From Nocardioides panacis (lineage in GTDB: Bacteria > Actinomycetota > Actinomycetes > Propionibacteriales > Nocardioidaceae), in contig NZ_CP077062.1 in the NCBI RefSeq assembly GCF_019039255.1, forward strand, positions 2,728,001 through 2,792,000: a DNA stretch of 64,000 bases, given 5' to 3'. A model generated the notes under the pieces. The model worked only from the letters and a program-made list of their open reading frames with translations, ran no database searches and was not told the origin of the DNA. The translations under genes and the position numbers were made by a program. Of this stretch, positions 38,873 to 48,200 are shown in pieces; positions within the stretch are counted from its first letter, which is position 1, and every line of letters begins with the position of its first letter.

Positions 38873-40096
38873 GTGATCGACGACGCCACCGCCCCCGCCC
38901 ACCCCGACACCCGCGCCCAGCGGGTCCTGGTGGTCGTCGGCATCGTGGTCGTGGCCTTCAACCTGCGGCCCGCCGCGGTGAGCGTCGGTCCGGTCCTCGA
39001 CGAGATCATCACCGGCCTCGGCATGACCAGCACCACCGCGGGCGTGCTGACGACCCTGCCGGTGCTCTCCTTCGCCGCGTTCGGCGCGCTCGCGCCCTGG
39101 CTCGCCCGGGTCCTCGGGCTGCACCGGATCACGCTGCTCGCCCTGGTCTCGGTGGTCGTCGGGCTCGCGCTGCGCTCCCAGACGGCCAACGTGCCGCTGT
39201 TCCTGCTGCTCTCGCTGGTCGCGCTGGCCGGCATGGCGACCACGAACGTGCTGCTGCCCTCCCTGGTCAAGCTGCACTTCCCGGACCGGGTCGGCCTGAT
39301 GACGTCGATCTACACCACCTCGCTCGCGGTCGGGCTGACCCTCTCCTCGGTGCTGACCGTCCCGCTGTCGGAGCACTTCGGGTCGTGGCGGTGGGGGCTG
39401 TTCGCCTGGGCGGTCACGGCGCTGGTCGCGGCGCTCCCCTGGATCGGTCTGGTCCGGCACGACAGCGCCCCCGACGTGGCCGCGCGGGGGATCTCGCTCG
39501 GCGCCGTCGCCCGCACCCGGCTCGGCTGGGGCATGGCGCTGTTCTTCGGGTTCCAGTCGCTGCAGGCCTACTCGGTGTTCGGCTGGTTCGCGCAGGTCTA
39601 CCGCGACGCCGGCTTCTCCCCCGGCACCGCCGGGCTGCTGCTCGGCGTGATCACCGCGATGAGCATCCCGCTGTCGTTCTGGTTGCCCTCCTGGGCGGCG
39701 CGGATGGAGCACCAGACCTGGCTGATCGTCGGCTTGGTGCTCTGCTACCCCGTCGGGTACGTCGGCCTGATCGTCGCGCCGGTCGCCGGCGCCTGGTTGT
39801 GGGCGGTGCTCGTGGGCGTGGCGGCCTCGGTGTTCCCGGTGGTGCTGACCCTGATCGGGCTGCGGGCCCGCACCGCGGAGGGCACGGCGGCGCTGTCCGG
39901 CTTCACCCAGTCGGTGGGCTACCTGATCGCGGCGATCGGCCCGTTCGGGATGGGCCTGACCTACGAGCTGACCGGCGGGTGGACCGTGCCGCTGATCGGG
40001 CTGATCGTGCTGGTGGTCCCCCAGCTGCTCGCCGGGCTGATGGTCGCCCGGCCCTCCTACATCGAGGACGCGATCGGCGTGCGCACCGCCGGCTGA
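38873..40096 (+). CDS. MFS transporter, CynX/NimT-like
   Basis: The 407-residue protein has about twelve hydrophobic helices and the subfamily N-terminus VVVAFNLRPAAVSVGPVLDEI, shared with cyanate (CynX) and 2-nitroimidazole (NimT/YeaN) transporters. The substrate is unknown. The GTG at 38873 has GGGAGG eight bases upstream; GTG at 38855 is also in frame. It is divergent from the DUF2344 gene by about 50 bp and splits that gene from its usual partner. Confidence 0.87.
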   Translation: MIDDATAPAHPDTRAQRVLVVVGIVVVAFNLRPAAVSVGPVLDEIITGLGMTSTTAGVLTTLPVLSFAAFGALAPWLARVLGLHRITLLALVSVVVGLALRSQTANVPLFLLLSLVALAGMATTNVLLPSLVKLHFPDRVGLMTSIYTTSLAVGLTLSSVLTVPLSEHFGSWRWGLFAWAVTALVAALPWIGLVRHDSAPDVAARGISLGAVARTRLGWGMALFFGFQSLQAYSVFGWFAQVYRDAGFSPGTAGLLLGVITAMSIPLSFWLPSWAARMEHQTWLIVGLVLCYPVGYVGLIVAPVAGAWLWAVLVGVAASVFPVVLTLIGLRARTAEGTAALSGFTQSVGYLIAAIGPFGMGLTYELTGGWTVPLIGLIVLVVPQLLAGLMVARPSYIEDAIGVRTAG

Positions 40097-40239
40097 CCGG
40101 TGCCGTACGGTGGTCGACGCAAAGTAAAGGAAACCGACGGGCGGCCGGGTACGACGGCCGCCCTCCGCACGTGCACCTGTCGACCCGAGGCTGCCTCCCG
40201 GTCGCGTCACGCGCAGACCAGACACGGGAGATCCTCCAC

Positions 40240-41391
40240 ATGCTCAGACGACTCGGCGTCGCCCTGGCTTTCGTCCTGCTCACCACCGGAGCGACCGCGG
40301 GCAGCGCTGCCGCGTGGCAGCCGGACCCGGGAGCGCACTTCAACGACCCCTGGGGAAGGACCGCCGCCCAGGCGCGGCTGGTCAGGACCTTCGTGGCGGC
40401 CGTGAACCACGCGCACCGCGGCTCGACGATCAGGGTCGCGGCGTACTCCAACGACCGCAAGGACATCGCCGACGCGCTGATCAGGGCGCACCGGCGCGGC
40501 GTGCACGTGCAGATGCTGCTCAACGACAACTTCACCTCGCGGCAGACCAGGCGGATCCAGCGCGCGCTGGGCAGCGACGTGTCGAAGGCCAGCTTCCTGC
40601 GGATCTGCGTGCGCTCCTGCCGCGGGAAGCGCGGCAACCTGCACTCGAAGTTCTACCTGTTCTCGCAGACCGGCACGACGCGCTGGACCACGATGATGGG
40701 GTCGGCGAACCTGACCGGCAACGGCGTGAAGATCCAGTGGAACGACATGTACACCGTGAACGCCAACCGGCCGATGTACGACGTCTACTCCCGGGTCTTC
40801 GACCAGATGAAGCGGGACCGTCCGCTGCCGCACCCGTTCCGCACCGCCACCGTGCGCGGCGCCTACACGACCAACGTCTACCCGCGCTACGACACCACCC
40901 GCAGCGACGACCCGATCATGAGGCGGCTGGACCAGGTCCGCTGCCACGGCGCCGCGGGCGGCACCGGCATCGGCGACCGGACGCTGATCCGGATCTCGAT
41001 GTACGGCTGGAACGGCGTGCGCGGCCGCTACCTCGCCGACAAGGTCGCCGCGCTCTCGTGGGCCGGGTGCAACATCCGGGTGCTGCACAGCGACGGCGGC
41101 GGCTACGTCGTGGGCACGCTGCGTGCGAACGGCGTGAACGTCCGCACCGCGAGCTACGACCGCAACCGCAACGGCACGGTCGACCTGTACACCCACGAGA
41201 AGTACATGATCCTGAGCGGGAGGTACGGCGCCAAGGCCGGCTGGCACGTGTGGACCGGGTCCCAGAACTGGTCCGACATCGCGCTGAACGGCGACGAGGT
41301 CACCATGCACATCCCGCGGCGCGGGGCGTTCTACGAGTACCGCAAGAACTTCGACTTCATCTGGAAGCACCACAGCCACCGGGTCGGCTGA
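40240..41391 (+). CDS. Secreted phospholipase-D-like phosphodiesterase
   Basis: The 383-residue protein has a clear signal peptide (MLRRLGVALAFVLLTTGATAGSAAA, cleavage near 25) and two HKD-type motifs. These are HSKFYLF...MMGSANLT near 134 and HEKYMILSG...WTGSQNWS near 318, each as HxK followed by GSxN or GSQN. The lysines and histidines are intact, but the aspartate of the classical HxKxxxxD is not obvious in either copy. It may be an exported phosphodiesterase acting on phospholipid or nucleic acid. GGGAG lies nine bases before the ATG. A large stem-loop follows the stop. Confidence 0.85.
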   Translation: MLRRLGVALAFVLLTTGATAGSAAAWQPDPGAHFNDPWGRTAAQARLVRTFVAAVNHAHRGSTIRVAAYSNDRKDIADALIRAHRRGVHVQMLLNDNFTSRQTRRIQRALGSDVSKASFLRICVRSCRGKRGNLHSKFYLFSQTGTTRWTTMMGSANLTGNGVKIQWNDMYTVNANRPMYDVYSRVFDQMKRDRPLPHPFRTATVRGAYTTNVYPRYDTTRSDDPIMRRLDQVRCHGAAGGTGIGDRTLIRISMYGWNGVRGRYLADKVAALSWAGCNIRVLHSDGGGYVVGTLRANGVNVRTASYDRNRNGTVDLYTHEKYMILSGRYGAKAGWHVWTGSQNWSDIALNGDEVTMHIPRRGAFYEYRKNFDFIWKHHSHRVG

Positions 41392-41434
41392 CCCGGCGCG
41401 TCTGGCGGCCCGGCGCCGCCAGAGGCGCCGGGTC
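41390..41434. repeat. Palindromic repeat pair acting as convergent terminator
   Basis: ACCCGGCGCGTCTGGCGGC (41391-41409) pairs with GCCGCCAGAGGCGCCGGGT (41415-41433) over 19 bp with one mismatch and a 5-base loop. It lies between the convergent ends of the phospholipase-D-like gene and the radical-SAM gene. The same 19-bp unit recurs at 43728-43804. Confidence 0.8.
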
Positions 41435-41438
41435 GGCG

Positions 41439-43409
41439 TCAGACGACGGTGAGCGGCAGGAGCTTCAGGCCGGTGGGCCCGATCTGGATCTCGGTGTCCT
41501 GGCTGGGGCACACGCCGCAGTCGTAGCACGGGGTCCACCGGCAGTCCTCGACCTCGACGTCGAGGTTGGGGTCGATGGCGTCCTGCCAGTCCTCCCAGAG
41601 CCAGTCCTTGTCCAGGCCCGAGTCCAGGTGGTCCCAGGGCAGCACCTCGGCGTGCTCGCGCTCGCGGGTGGTGTACCAGTCGAGGTCGACGGGCAGGTCC
41701 GCGAGCGACGTACCGGCGGCGGACTCCCAGCGCTCGAAGGAGAAGTGCTCGCTCCAGCCGTCGAACCGGCCGCCGTCGCGCCAGACCTGCTCGATGACCC
41801 GGCCGACCCGACGGTCCCCGCGCGAGAGCAGTCCCTCGATGATGCCGGGACGGCCGTCGTGGTAGCGGAACCCGATGGCCCGGGCGAACTTCTTGTCCGC
41901 GCGCACGTTGTCGCGCAGCTTCTTGAGCCGGTCGTCGGTGGTCTCGTGGTCGAGCTGCGCGGCCCACTGGAAGGGCGTGTGCGGCTTGGGCACGAAGCCG
42001 CCGATGGACACCGTGCAGCGGATGTCGTTCTGGCCGGAGACCTCGCGGCCCTTGGCGATCACCTTCTTCGCCAGGTCGGCGATCTCCAGGACGTCCTCGT
42101 CGGTCTCGGTCGGCAGGCCGCACATGAAGTAGAGCTTCACCTGGCGCCAGCCGTGGGAGTACGCCGTGGCGACGGTGCGGATCAGGTCCTCCTCGGTGAC
42201 CATCTTGTTGATCACCTTGCGCATCCGCTCCGAGCCGCCCTCGGGCGCGAACGTCAGACCGGACCGGCGGCCGTTGCGGGAGAACTCGTTGGCCAGCGTG
42301 ATGTTGAAGGCGTCCACGCGGGTCGACGGCAGCGACAGCGACACGTTGCTGTCCTCGTAGCGGTCGGCCAGCCCCTTGGCGACCTCGCCGATCTCGGTGT
42401 GGTCGGCGCTGGACAGCGAGAGCAGCCCCACCTCGTCGAAGCCGGTGCTGCGGATGCCGTTCTCGACCATGTCGCCGATCGTGGTGATGGAGCGCTCCCG
42501 CACCGGGCGGGTGATCATGCCCGCCTGGCAGAACCGGCAGCCGCGTGTGCAGCCGCGGAAGATCTCCACCGAGAACCGCTCGTGCACGGTCTCCGCGAGC
42601 GGGACCAGCGGCTTCTTCGGGTAGGGCCAGGCGTCGAGGTCCATCAGCGTGTGCTTGTGCACGCGCCACGGGACGCCGGAGGTGTTCGGCACGACCCGCT
42701 TGATCCGGCCGTCCGGGAGGTAGTCGACGTCGTAGAACTTCGGGACGTAGACCGCCCCGGAGACCGCGAGGCGGTAGAGCAGCTCGTCGCGCGGGGTGCG
42801 GCCGCCCAGGCCGGGACGGCCCTCGGACTTCCACTCGCGGATCACGTCGGAGATCGCGAGCACGATCTCCTCGCCGTCGCCGAGGACGGCGGCGTCGAGG
42901 AAGTCGGCGACCGGCTCGGGGTTGAACGCCGCGTGGCCGCCGGCCAGCACGACCGGGTCCTCGTCGCCGCGGTCGACCGCGTGCAGCGGGATGCCGGCGA
43001 GGTCCAGCGCGGTGAGCATGTTGGTGTAGCCCAGCTCGGTCGAGAACGACAGGCCGAGCACGTCGAACGCACGGACCGGGCGGTGGTTGTCGACCGTGAA
43101 CTGCGGGATGCCGTGCTTGCGCATGGTGGCCTCCATGTCCGGCCACACCGAGTAGGTGCGCTCGGCCAGGATCCAGTCGCGCTCGTTGAGCACCTCGTAG
43201 AGGATCTGCACGCCCTGGTTGGGCAGGCCGACCTCGTAGGCGTCGGGGTACATCAGCGCCCAGCGCACCTCGGCGCCGTCCCACGGCTTCTGCGTGGAGT
43301 TCAGCTCGCCGCCGACGTACTGGATCGGCTTCTGCACCGACGGGAGCAGTGGCTCGAGCAGCGGGAAGACGCTCTCCGCGGATCTCGGGGACGACTGCAC
43401 TGTGGGCAC
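41439..43409 (-). CDS. TIGR03960 family B12-binding-domain radical SAM protein
   Basis: The 656-residue protein begins with the family signature SVFPLLEPLLPSVQKPIQYVGGELN and an N-terminal cobalamin-binding-like domain. The radical-SAM cluster follows as CTRGCRFC (CxxxCxxC, near residue 288) and a SPASM-like C-terminus has four cysteines (DCRWTPCYDCGVC). The substrate is unknown; the family travels with DUF2344 and sits beside rne and ribosomal genes, which suggests RNA or ribosome chemistry, but that is inference. The GTG at 43409 is preceded by GGAAGG. The cobalamin genes at the window start could supply its cofactor. Confidence 0.92.
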   Translation of the reverse strand: MPTVQSSPRSAESVFPLLEPLLPSVQKPIQYVGGELNSTQKPWDGAEVRWALMYPDAYEVGLPNQGVQILYEVLNERDWILAERTYSVWPDMEATMRKHGIPQFTVDNHRPVRAFDVLGLSFSTELGYTNMLTALDLAGIPLHAVDRGDEDPVVLAGGHAAFNPEPVADFLDAAVLGDGEEIVLAISDVIREWKSEGRPGLGGRTPRDELLYRLAVSGAVYVPKFYDVDYLPDGRIKRVVPNTSGVPWRVHKHTLMDLDAWPYPKKPLVPLAETVHERFSVEIFRGCTRGCRFCQAGMITRPVRERSITTIGDMVENGIRSTGFDEVGLLSLSSADHTEIGEVAKGLADRYEDSNVSLSLPSTRVDAFNITLANEFSRNGRRSGLTFAPEGGSERMRKVINKMVTEEDLIRTVATAYSHGWRQVKLYFMCGLPTETDEDVLEIADLAKKVIAKGREVSGQNDIRCTVSIGGFVPKPHTPFQWAAQLDHETTDDRLKKLRDNVRADKKFARAIGFRYHDGRPGIIEGLLSRGDRRVGRVIEQVWRDGGRFDGWSEHFSFERWESAAGTSLADLPVDLDWYTTREREHAEVLPWDHLDSGLDKDWLWEDWQDAIDPNLDVEVEDCRWTPCYDCGVCPSQDTEIQIGPTGLKLLPLTVV

Positions 43410-43489
43410 GACGGACGACCTTCCGGAGGACTGTGCGGGGGACGCTCCAGGGTACGTCGGCCGGGCGCGGGTCCCGAAACCGAGCGCCG

Positions 43490-43663
43490 TCAGCCGTCGA
43501 GGTCGGCGAGCTCCTTGAGCGCCGCCTCGGCCCGGGCCAGCTCCTCGCGGGCCAGCGCGATCAGGTCGCACAGCCCCTGGGCGCCGAAGCGGTTGCTGAC
43601 GACGTGCACGGCGTCGCTGATCACGGGATCGATGTCCTGGGGCTGGGACGGCGTCGAAGTCAT
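43490..43663 (-). CDS. Small 57-residue helical protein upstream of the radical-SAM gene
   Basis: The frame encodes MTSTPSQPQDIDPVISDAVH, then a helical stretch with NRFGAQGLCDLIALAREELARAEAALKELADLDG. It has strong third-position GC bias, GAGG eight bases before the ATG, and the same direction as the radical-SAM gene 80 nt downstream. The C-terminal half looks like an amphipathic helix or coiled coil. I do not recognise the family. It is flanked by copies of the palindromic repeat. Confidence 0.65.
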   Translation of the reverse strand: MTSTPSQPQDIDPVISDAVHVVSNRFGAQGLCDLIALAREELARAEAALKELADLDG

Positions 43664-43727
43664 GACGGCATCCTCGCAAAACCGGCGCAGGTCACGAACC
43701 CGACATGCGGAGGACGCCCGGACCGCC

Positions 43728-43804
43728 GACCCGGCGTCTTTGGCGGGAGGTCGCCGCCAGACGCGCCGGGTCGGCGTCGTTCGGACCGCCAGACGCGCCG
43801 GGTC
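43728..43804. repeat. Cluster of three 19-bp palindromic repeat units
   Basis: The unit CCGCCAGACGCGCCGGGTC occurs directly at 43754-43772 and 43786-43804. A degenerate inverted copy is at 43728-43746, so the first two copies can fold into a long imperfect stem. The cluster lies between the small 57-residue gene and the NTF2-like gene. The last copy overlaps the stop of the latter. Confidence 0.75.
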
Positions 43805-44159
43805 AGCCCTTGACGTAGGACAGCTTCTCCGCGACCAGGCCGTCGCGGAACCGCAGCACGTCCACCCCGCGCACGTGCCCCGGCGTGCCGTCCTCGTTCG
43901 TCCACCCGAACCGCCACCGCAGCACCGCGCGGTCGCCGGCGACGAACGACTCCTCCTCGGTGAACAGGGCGTCGGGCGTGCCCCCGAACAGCTCCACCCA
44001 CACCGCCCGCACGGCGTCCGAGCCGGTGCGTCGTACGCCGTCGGGGGCCGGGCCGGTGGCCTCGAAGACGCAGTCGTCGGTCATCAGCGCCATGATCGCG
44101 TCGACGTCGCCGGACCCGAACGCGGCCGAGAACGCGCTCAGGGCTGCGGCGGTGTCCAC
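43803..44159 (-). CDS. NTF2-like / SnoaL-like protein
   Basis: The 118-residue protein VDTAAALSAFSAAFGSGDVDAIMALMTDDCVFEATGP...VDVLRFRDGLVAEKLSYVKG fits the small NTF2-like (SnoaL) fold used by cyclases, isomerases and binding proteins. No catalytic residue can be assigned with confidence. The GTG at 44159 lies inside the end of the upstream maleylpyruvate-isomerase-fold gene (22-nt overlap), so the two are co-expressed. Confidence 0.85.
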   Translation of the reverse strand: MDTAAALSAFSAAFGSGDVDAIMALMTDDCVFEATGPAPDGVRRTGSDAVRAVWVELFGGTPDALFTEEESFVAGDRAVLRWRFGWTNEDGTPGHVRGVDVLRFRDGLVAEKLSYVKG

Positions 44160-44719
44160 GCGGCGTCCCGTCCGCCCGCCGCCAGCAGCCGCGCCTGCGG
44201 GTCGTCGGCGGCGCCGTCCACGCGGGCCCCGACGAAGCCGGCCCCGCGGTAGATCTCCTCGCGGTCGACGAACCAGGTGGCGACCTCGTCGACCAGGTCG
44301 GCGTCCAGTGTCCGGTCCTGCCCGGTCGCGGCGGCGAGGTCCCAGGCGTGGATCAGGTGGTCGGCCGAGAGCTGCCGGACGTACTCCGCCGGGTCCTCGT
44401 CGCCGTAGGACAGGTGCACCTTCTCCCCTGCCGGGAGCCGTTCGGCCACCACCGCGACCGCCTCGTCGGCCAGGGTCTCGCCGGTCGCGAGCGGATCCTG
44501 GCCAAGCAGGTCGCCGTCGAGGGAGTCGCCGATCTCCGCGATCGTCGCGCCGCGCATCAGCGGCATGGTCCAGGCGTCCTCGCCGACCACGTGGTTCACC
44601 AGCGCGCGGACGTTCCAGTCCGTGCACGGGGTGGGCCGGTCCCACTGGTCCGCCGCGACGCCGCGCACCCGCGCGGTCCAGGTTTCGACGGTACGGCGGT
44701 GCAGCTCGGCGACGTCCAT
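44138..44719 (-). CDS. Maleylpyruvate isomerase N-terminal-domain (DinB-fold, TIGR03086-like) protein
   Basis: The 193-residue protein shows RVRGVAADQWDRPTPCTDWNVRALVNHVVGEDAWTMPLM and DHLIHAWDLAAATGQ, with conserved histidines placed as in the mycothiol-dependent metal-binding DinB/MDMPI fold. Such proteins often handle thiol-linked detoxification in actinobacteria. The exact substrate is unknown. The start is the ATG at 44719, and the NTF2-like gene overlaps its end. Confidence 0.87.
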   Translation of the reverse strand: MDVAELHRRTVETWTARVRGVAADQWDRPTPCTDWNVRALVNHVVGEDAWTMPLMRGATIAEIGDSLDGDLLGQDPLATGETLADEAVAVVAERLPAGEKVHLSYGDEDPAEYVRQLSADHLIHAWDLAAATGQDRTLDADLVDEVATWFVDREEIYRGAGFVGARVDGAADDPQARLLAAGGRDAAWTPPQP

Positions 44720-44776
44720 GGCGCCAGCGTGCTCCCGCCGGGCGGGAACGGTCCATGGCGCATCCGGGCCAGCCCG

Positions 44777-44816
44777 GCCGGAGGCCCGGGTCGGGGTCGC
44801 CGGAGGCCCGGGTCGG
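44777..44816. repeat. Direct repeat downstream of rodA
   Basis: GCCGGAGGCCCGGGTCGG occurs twice (44777-44794 and 44799-44816), just beyond the rodA stop. GGCCCGGGTC is partly self-complementary, so the copies may act in termination. Confidence 0.6.
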
Positions 44817-44819
44817 CGG

Positions 44820-46043
44820 TCAGAAGCGGGAGCGGTGCACCCTCGAGCGGGCCACGCCGATGCCTTCGCCGCTGCGCAGGTGGATGTTCTGCAGCAGGCC
44901 GAGCGCCATCAGGCTCGCGAACATCGAGCTGCCGCCGTAGGACACGAGCGGGAGGGGTACGCCGGTCACCGGCATGATCCCGAGGCACATGCCGATGTTC
45001 TGGAAGGCCTGGAAGCCGAACCAGCACGCGATGCCGGCGGCGGCCACCCGCCCGAACAGGTCGTCGGCGCCCATCGCGATCCGCAGCGCGCGCCACAGCA
45101 CCACGCCGAGCAGGGCGATCAGCACCGCCGAGCCGACCAGGCCGAGCTCCTCGCCGGCGACGGTGAAGATGAAGTCGGTGTGCTGCTCGGGGACGAACCC
45201 GGACTTGGTCTGCGAGCCGCCGAACAGGCCCTGGCCGAAGATCCCGCCGTTGCCGATCGCGATGCGGGCCTGGGTGGTGTTGTAGCCGGCGCCGCGCGGG
45301 TCCAGGTCGGGGTTGGTGAACGCCATGAACCGGTCGAGCTGGTAGGCCTTGAGGACGTGCAGCTTGACCGCGAGGGTGGCCGCCACGACCGCGCCGACGA
45401 ACAGCCCGAGCAGCCAGGTGCGGCGGGCGCCGGAGACCGCGATGACACCGAAGACGGTCGCCGACAGCACCAGCATCGTGCCGAGGTCCGGCTGCAGCAG
45501 GATCAGCGCCGCGGGCACGCCGGCGATGGCGAGCATCCCGAGCACGTCGCGGGAGCCGACCTCCGTGGTGCGCAGGGACCCCTCGGTCCGCTCCGCGACG
45601 AGCAGCGCCATCCCGATCACGACCGCGAGCTTGGCGAACTCCGCCGGCTGGATGGACATCCCGCCCAGCTGGATCCAGGAGCGCGAGCCGTTGATGGTCA
45701 CGCCCATCACGAGCACCAGCAGCAGGCCGACGATCGAGGCGACGTACACCAGCGGCGCGAGGATCCGCACCCAGCGGTGGTCGGTCGCGGCGACCATCAC
45801 CCCGAGCACCACGCCGATGGCGATGTTGACCAGGTGCTTCTTGATGTAGCCGTTGGGGTCGTCGGTGGGGAGGCCGCCGCGGGCCGAGGTGGCCGACCAC
45901 ACCAGCAGGGCGCCGATGGTGAGCAGCGCGGCGGCGGCCGCCATCAGCACCCAGTCCAGGCGCGCGGCCTTGACCCGGGTGGTGGTGCCGGCGAACGTGC
46001 GGGTCTGGCGGGGCGAGCGCGGACGGACGGCGACGACGGTCAT
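44820..46043 (-). CDS. rodA: Rod-shape-determining peptidoglycan glycosyltransferase RodA
   Basis: RodA is the SEDS-family polymerase that works with PBP2 in side-wall growth. The 407-residue protein has about ten transmembrane helices and SEDS motifs: GSRSWIQLGGMSIQPAEFAKLA, LLQPDLGTMLVL, QARIAIGNGGIFGQGLFGGSQT, VPEQHTDFIFTVAGEELGLVG and a C-terminal VTGVPLPLVSYGGSSM. The ATG at 46043 overlaps the PBP2 stop as ATGA. It is the last gene of the mre operon. Confidence 0.96.
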   Translation of the reverse strand: MTVVAVRPRSPRQTRTFAGTTTRVKAARLDWVLMAAAAALLTIGALLVWSATSARGGLPTDDPNGYIKKHLVNIAIGVVLGVMVAATDHRWVRILAPLVYVASIVGLLLVLVMGVTINGSRSWIQLGGMSIQPAEFAKLAVVIGMALLVAERTEGSLRTTEVGSRDVLGMLAIAGVPAALILLQPDLGTMLVLSATVFGVIAVSGARRTWLLGLFVGAVVAATLAVKLHVLKAYQLDRFMAFTNPDLDPRGAGYNTTQARIAIGNGGIFGQGLFGGSQTKSGFVPEQHTDFIFTVAGEELGLVGSAVLIALLGVVLWRALRIAMGADDLFGRVAAAGIACWFGFQAFQNIGMCLGIMPVTGVPLPLVSYGGSSMFASLMALGLLQNIHLRSGEGIGVARSRVHRSRF

Positions 46044-48200
46044 CGGTTGCCCTTCTTCTCGGCGCGGGTCATCGGCGGCAGGATCTCGCCGTCCCGGGCG
46101 AAGACGGGCAGCCCGGCCGGCGGCTTCGCACCGGGCAGCGCCGCGTCCCGGGTGTGCACCTTCATGCCCTGGACGCCGTAGAGCGCCTCCCAGATCTTGC
46201 GGACCGCGGGACCGGAGGTGCCGGAGCCGGTGCCCGCCTGGGTGACCATCATCAGCACGACGTAGTCCTTGTCGTACGACGCGACCCAGGACGTGCTCTG
46301 CTTGCCGTGCACCTCGGCCGAACCGGTCTTGGAGCGGATCTTGATCTTGTCGAGCGGGAAGTCCATGAACTTCCACGCCGTGGTGCCGGTCTTGGCGGTG
46401 CCGAGCAGCGCCTGGTCGACGTACTTCAGGGAGCTGCGGGACACCTTGACCCGGCCGACGACGGCCGGCTTGATCTCGCGGATCGTCCTGCCGTCCGGGC
46501 CGACGACGGCCTTGGCGACCCGCGGCTCGTAGAGCGTCCCGCCGTTGGCCAGCGCGGCGTAGGCCCGGGCCGACTGCAGCGGGGTGACCAGGGTGTCGCC
46601 CTGGCCGATCACGTAGTTCACCGCGTCGCCGGCGCGGTAGGCGTAGCCCTCCACGCAGAACTCGCGGGCGAAGACGTGCAGGAAGTCGTTGCCGGGCTTC
46701 TTGCCGATCTTGCAGTAGTAGCTCTTGTTGGCCTTCCAGTAGGCCTTCTTCCAGACCCGGTCGGCGATCCGGCCGCTCGCCTCGCCCGGCAGGTCGACGC
46801 CGGTGGGCTTGCCGAAGCCGAACAGCTTCGCGGTCCTCACCAGCGGGTCCTTGGCCTTCACGTCGGCGACGTCGCTGCCGTAGCGCTGCCAGAACTTGAA
46901 GCCGACGCGGTAGAAGAACGTGTCGCAGGAGATCTGCAGCGCCTCGTCGAAGCCGATCATCCCGTAGGACTCCGACTCGTAGTTCTTGAACAGCCGGTTG
47001 CCGACCTGGAAGTTCGACGAGCAGTCCAGCCGGGTGCTCGGGCTGAACCCGTTGTTCAGCGCACCCGTGGTCATGAACGGCTTCCACGTCGAGCCGGGGG
47101 CGAACTGGCCCTGGGTGGCCCGGAACAGCAGCGGGTTGTCGGACTTGGCGGAGTAGAGCCGGCCGAGCTGCTTGGAGGAGATCCCGCCGACCCACACCTT
47201 CGGGCTGTACGTCGGGGCGCCGGCCATCGCCACCACCCGGCCGTTCTTGGCGTCCATCACGACCACCGCGCCGGAGTCGGCGACGTAGTTCTTGTGCGTG
47301 ACCTTGTCGTAGGTCTTGCGGGCCGTCTTGATGGTCTGGTCGAGCTGCTGCTCCACGACGCCCTGGACGCGCGAGTCGATCGAGGTGACCAGGGTGTCAC
47401 CGGCGCGGCCGGCGACCTCGCCGGAGTCGCCGAGCACCCGGCCCATCGAGTCGACGGCGACCCGCTTGTAGCCGGGCGCCCCCCCGGAGGTACTTGTCGT
47501 ACTGCTTCTCCAGGCCGGCCCGGCCGACGACCGAGGCGCCGTGCACCGAGGTGTCGTGCTCGGCCTTGGCCTCGTCGAGCTCCTCGGAGGTGATCGGGCT
47601 GAGGTAGCCCAGCAAGTGCGCGGCGTTGATGCCGTACGGCGCCGGGTAGGACCGCACGTTCTGGGACTCGACCAGCACCGACGGGAAGTCCTCGGCCTGC
47701 TCCATGATCGAGACCGCGACCGACTGCTCGACGTCCTCGGCGACCGGCACCGGCTGGTAGGGCGACCCGTTCCAGCAGGTGCCCGCGACCGACCCGGTCT
47801 CGCCGCACAGCAGCGTCTTGGCCTCGATCCGCTTCACGGGTACGTCGACCGCGCGCGAGAGCCGGCGCAGCAGCGTGGACTGCTCGTCGCCGGCCATCTT
47901 GTGCAGCATGGTCCGGTCGAGGCTGACCACCCACGACGTGCGGTTGGCGACCAGCGGACGGCCCATGTCGTCGACGATCAGGCCACGGGCGGGCTGCACG
48001 ACGAGCTCGCGCACGGACTGCTCGGCGGCCTGGGCCTGGTAGGCCTCACCGCCGAGCACCTGCATGTACCAGAGCCGCCCGAAGAGTGTCACGAACAGCG
48101 AGAGCACCAGCGCCTGCACGACGATCAGCCGGAGCCGGCCCTTGACCGCGCTCGGGGTCCGCAGCCGGGGACGCCGGCCGCCCGCACCTGTCGAGGCCAT
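46040..48200 (-). CDS. mrdA: Penicillin-binding protein 2, transpeptidase (frameshifted in this sequence)
   Basis: PBP2 crosslinks the glycan made by RodA. The first 240 residues hold a short cytosolic tail, a transmembrane helix (LRLIVVQALVLSLFVTLFGRLWY) and the dimerisation domain. The transpeptidase domain has the active serine in GSTWKPF (near 370) and KTGSAE (near 627). The two parts lie in different frames. Removing one base from the C7 run at 47479-47485 joins them as KYLRGAPGYKRVAVDSMGRVLG and gives about 719 residues. An intact copy is expected because the gene is usually needed for rod growth. The start shares one base with the mreD stop. Confidence 0.95.

Noticed and set aside
43728-43804. 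CRISPR-like array
   Set aside because: Only three imperfect units, one inverted, with irregular short spacing and no cas genes. They fit terminator-like palindromes.
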